From Crocinitomicaceae bacterium (GTDB lineage: Bacteria > Bacteroidota > Bacteroidia > Flavobacteriales_D > Sanyastnellaceae): DNA of 6,892 nt. The notes under the pieces were generated by a model, which worked only from the letters and a program-made list of their open reading frames with translations, made no database searches and was not told where the DNA came from. The DNA lies in contig PBWG01000135.1 in the NCBI GenBank assembly GCA_002729115.1, positions 1-6,892 of the forward strand. The letters are read 5' to 3'. The translations under genes were made by a program, and so were the position numbers. Each line of letters opens with the position of its first letter. The stretch's first letter is position 1. This document shows positions 5,237 through 6,892 of the stretch, in pieces.

Positions 5237-6892
5237 TTCTTCTTGCGCTTGGCCCGGGCGTCGTTCTTCTTGCGCTCGGTTTCCTTTTGCTTCTTCTCCG
5301 CTTCTTTGGCCGCCTCCTGCAAGCGTTCCATGAAGCTAGGTTTGGTGCGTGCCCCGGCCTTGGACCGGTTGTCGTCAATTTTCGCGCGGATTTTGTCCTC
5401 GTTGATGAAGAACCGCTTGATGGTCAGCATTTGACCGATGCTCACCATGTTGGCTGTGAAGTAGTACAAGCTCAACCCAGAAGCGAAACCATTGAAGAAG
5501 AACAGCATGGTGAAGGGCATGATGGTCTGAATGGTCTTCATGTCAGGCATGCCTGGTTGGGTGGGCATGCTTTGGTTGGCCATGGACATCCGCATGTAGA
5601 CGAACATCGACGCCGCCATCAACAAGGTGAATCCGCTCACGTGCGCCCCGTAGAAAGGGATGCTGAAGGGCAAGGTCAGCAAGCTATCGAAGGCCCCCAG
5701 GTCGTCGGCCCACAGGAACGATTGACCGCGGAGGTCAATGTTGGAGGGGAAGAACCTGAACATCGCGTACAGGATGGGCATTTGAAGCAAGCCTGGCAAG
5801 CATCCGGCCATCGGGTTGACCCCGGTTTTGCGGTAGAGCTCCATGGTTTCCTTTTGACGCTCCATGGCGTCTTCCTTGTTACGCTCGTTGATCTCATTGA
5901 GCTCAGGGCGCAACACCCGCATCTTGGCAGAACTCATGTAGTTCTTCCATGTGATGGGGAAGAGGGCGCTCTTGATGACCAGCGTCAAGACCAGGATGAT
6001 GAGGCCCATGTTGCCGATGTAGTTGGCCACAAAGCCGTAGACCGGAAGGATTACGTTTCGGTTGACCCAGCCGAAAATCCACCACCCGTAGTCGATGATG
6101 CGTCCCACTTCTTTGAAACCAGTGGTCTCCAACTCCGCCACGTCGTTGGGGCCAAAGTAGAAGTGGAGCTGCTGGCCGTCGTAAGGAATTTCGGCCACAT
6201 AGCCCATCACATAGGTTGTGTCGTCTTCGGGAAGGATGTTGGCAATTTTCGCCCCAGCGGCGAACGGTTCAGGGCTGCCGACCAAGGCAGAAAAGTAGTT
6301 CTGCTTGAAGGCCAACCAGCTCAAGCCCGATTCCAGCACCTCGTCGTCTTCTTGGCCGTCGCTCAGGTAATCGCGTTCTTCGCCAAGTTCCAGGTAGTAG
6401 ATGGCGCTGTGCTGTCGCTCCCACTGCAGGCCTTTTTCGTTCCGTTGCCCGAGCGCATTCCACGTGAAGAGTCGCTGGCGCTCCGTGAGGCGTTCAACGC
6501 CAATGAAATTGATGTCGGTCTTGACCTGGTAGCCCTCCAATTTGTGGACAACGCGGATGGCGTTGTTGTCGCCCAAATCCGATTCCAACACAAGTTGAGT
6601 GGGGCCTTCTGAAATGGGTTTGAAGTGCAAATCTTGGAATCCGACACGGCCCACGCCGGGCACGTCCCATGACACATTCATGTCAGATTGTTCGCGCACC
6701 CAAAGGCTGACAGGCTCGTCGCCTCCGTACCGGGTGTACCCGTCTTGGAGGGTGGCAGCCACGGGAAGGCCGCCTCTGGTGTTGAACGTCACACGCACCT
6801 GGTCGTTGGACATGACCAAATCGCGGTCGGTGCCAATCACCCCAGGCCCAAACTCGCCGAAGCGGCGTCGCAATTCCGCGTCAAACTCCGGA
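5233..6892 (-). CDS. yidC: Membrane protein insertase YidC/Oxa1, 5'-partial
   Basis: Inner-membrane insertase and chaperone that inserts membrane proteins alone or with SecYEG. The frame runs off the right edge; the TTG at 6873 is internal. Bacteroidota YidC is usually around 600-640 aa, so the first membrane segment and the start (perhaps 60-70 residues) are missing. Numbering from that TTG: residues about 15-255 are the periplasmic beta domain (SNDQVRVTFNTRGG at 22-35). The Oxa1 core follows: membrane segment about 273-305, cytoplasmic helical hairpin about 306-350 (SSAKMRVLRPELNEINER), NPMAGCLPGLLQMPI (353-367) into the next segment, then segments near 412-428 and 451-485 (PFTMLFFFNGFASGLSLYY). 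Lys301 aligns with E. coli Arg366, the positive charge of the hydrophilic groove. The tail from about 492 is strongly basic (ending RAKRKKK), a probable ribosome contact. First visible gene of the three-gene cluster. In many Bacteroidota pyrG precedes yidC; that would lie outside this window. Confidence 0.97.
   Translation of the reverse strand, partial: PEFDAELRRRFGEFGPGVIGTDRDLVMSNDQVRVTFNTRGGLPVAATLQDGYTRYGGDEPVSLWVREQSDMNVSWDVPGVGRVGFQDLHFKPISEGPTQLVLESDLGDNNAIRVVHKLEGYQVKTDINFIGVERLTERQRLFTWNALGQRNEKGLQWERQHSAIYYLELGEERDYLSDGQEDDEVLESGLSWLAFKQNYFSALVGSPEPFAAGAKIANILPEDDTTYVMGYVAEIPYDGQQLHFYFGPNDVAELETTGFKEVGRIIDYGWWIFGWVNRNVILPVYGFVANYIGNMGLIILVLTLVIKSALFPITWKNYMSSAKMRVLRPELNEINERNKEDAMERQKETMELYRKTGVNPMAGCLPGLLQMPILYAMFRFFPSNIDLRGQSFLWADDLGAFDSLLTLPFSIPFYGAHVSGFTLLMAASMFVYMRMSMANQSMPTQPGMPDMKTIQTIMPFTMLFFFNGFASGLSLYYFTANMVSIGQMLTIKRFFINEDKIRAKIDDNRSKAGARTKPSFMERLQEAAKEAEKKQKETERKKNDARAKRKKK

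Noticed and set aside
5237..5276. Direct repeat TTCTTCTTGCGCT, two copies 27 bases apart
   Set aside because: Both copies encode Arg-Lys-Lys stretches of the basic YidC tail; repetition follows from low-complexity coding.
5173..6612. 479-codon open frame on the plus strand opposite yidC
   Set aside because: In codon register with yidC and without any family motif; rich in His, Val and Gln, as expected from reverse-complemented codons.
6871..6873. TTG as start codon of yidC
   Set aside because: The frame stays open to the right edge, and a start here would lack the first membrane segment that YidC proteins of this type have.

Overview
The window looks like an ordinary core-genome stretch of a Bacteroidota bacterium with fairly high GC. 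Three things point there: the lineage-type phosphoenolpyruvate carboxylase, an S46 dipeptidyl-peptidase (a family concentrated in Bacteroidota and some Gammaproteobacteria), and a YidC with a large periplasmic domain and a Lys/Arg-rich tail. Start regions are A-rich and lack a clear Shine-Dalgarno sequence, which also fits. Leucine is very often TTG, and TTA, CTA and TCA codons are nearly absent. I cannot place it below phylum level from sequence alone.

Layout: bases 1-2442 (+) carry phosphoenolpyruvate carboxylase, open at the left edge, so the first few dozen residues are missing. Bases 2443-2510 are a short convergent intergenic gap filled by one hairpin that serves as a terminator in both directions. 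Bases 2511-6892 (-) hold a compact three-gene cluster, read right to left: yidC (open at the right edge, start and first membrane segment outside), a small DUF6438-like probable lipoprotein gene overlapping the yidC stop by four bases (ATGA), and after 26 bases a secreted S46 dipeptidyl-peptidase with a DPP7-type specificity residue. The cluster ends at the shared terminator.

Functionally, the carboxylase replenishes oxaloacetate in the cytoplasm and is unrelated to the opposing cluster. The three minus-strand genes share a cell-envelope theme: an inner-membrane insertase, a probable lipoprotein and a periplasmic exopeptidase. They are probably co-transcribed, but no joint function is shown by the sequence. 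I see no tRNA, rRNA, CRISPR array, insertion sequence, attachment site or phage gene. All long open frames opposite the genes are codon-register shadows. I did not find a new biological system here; the findings are modest, gene-level points.
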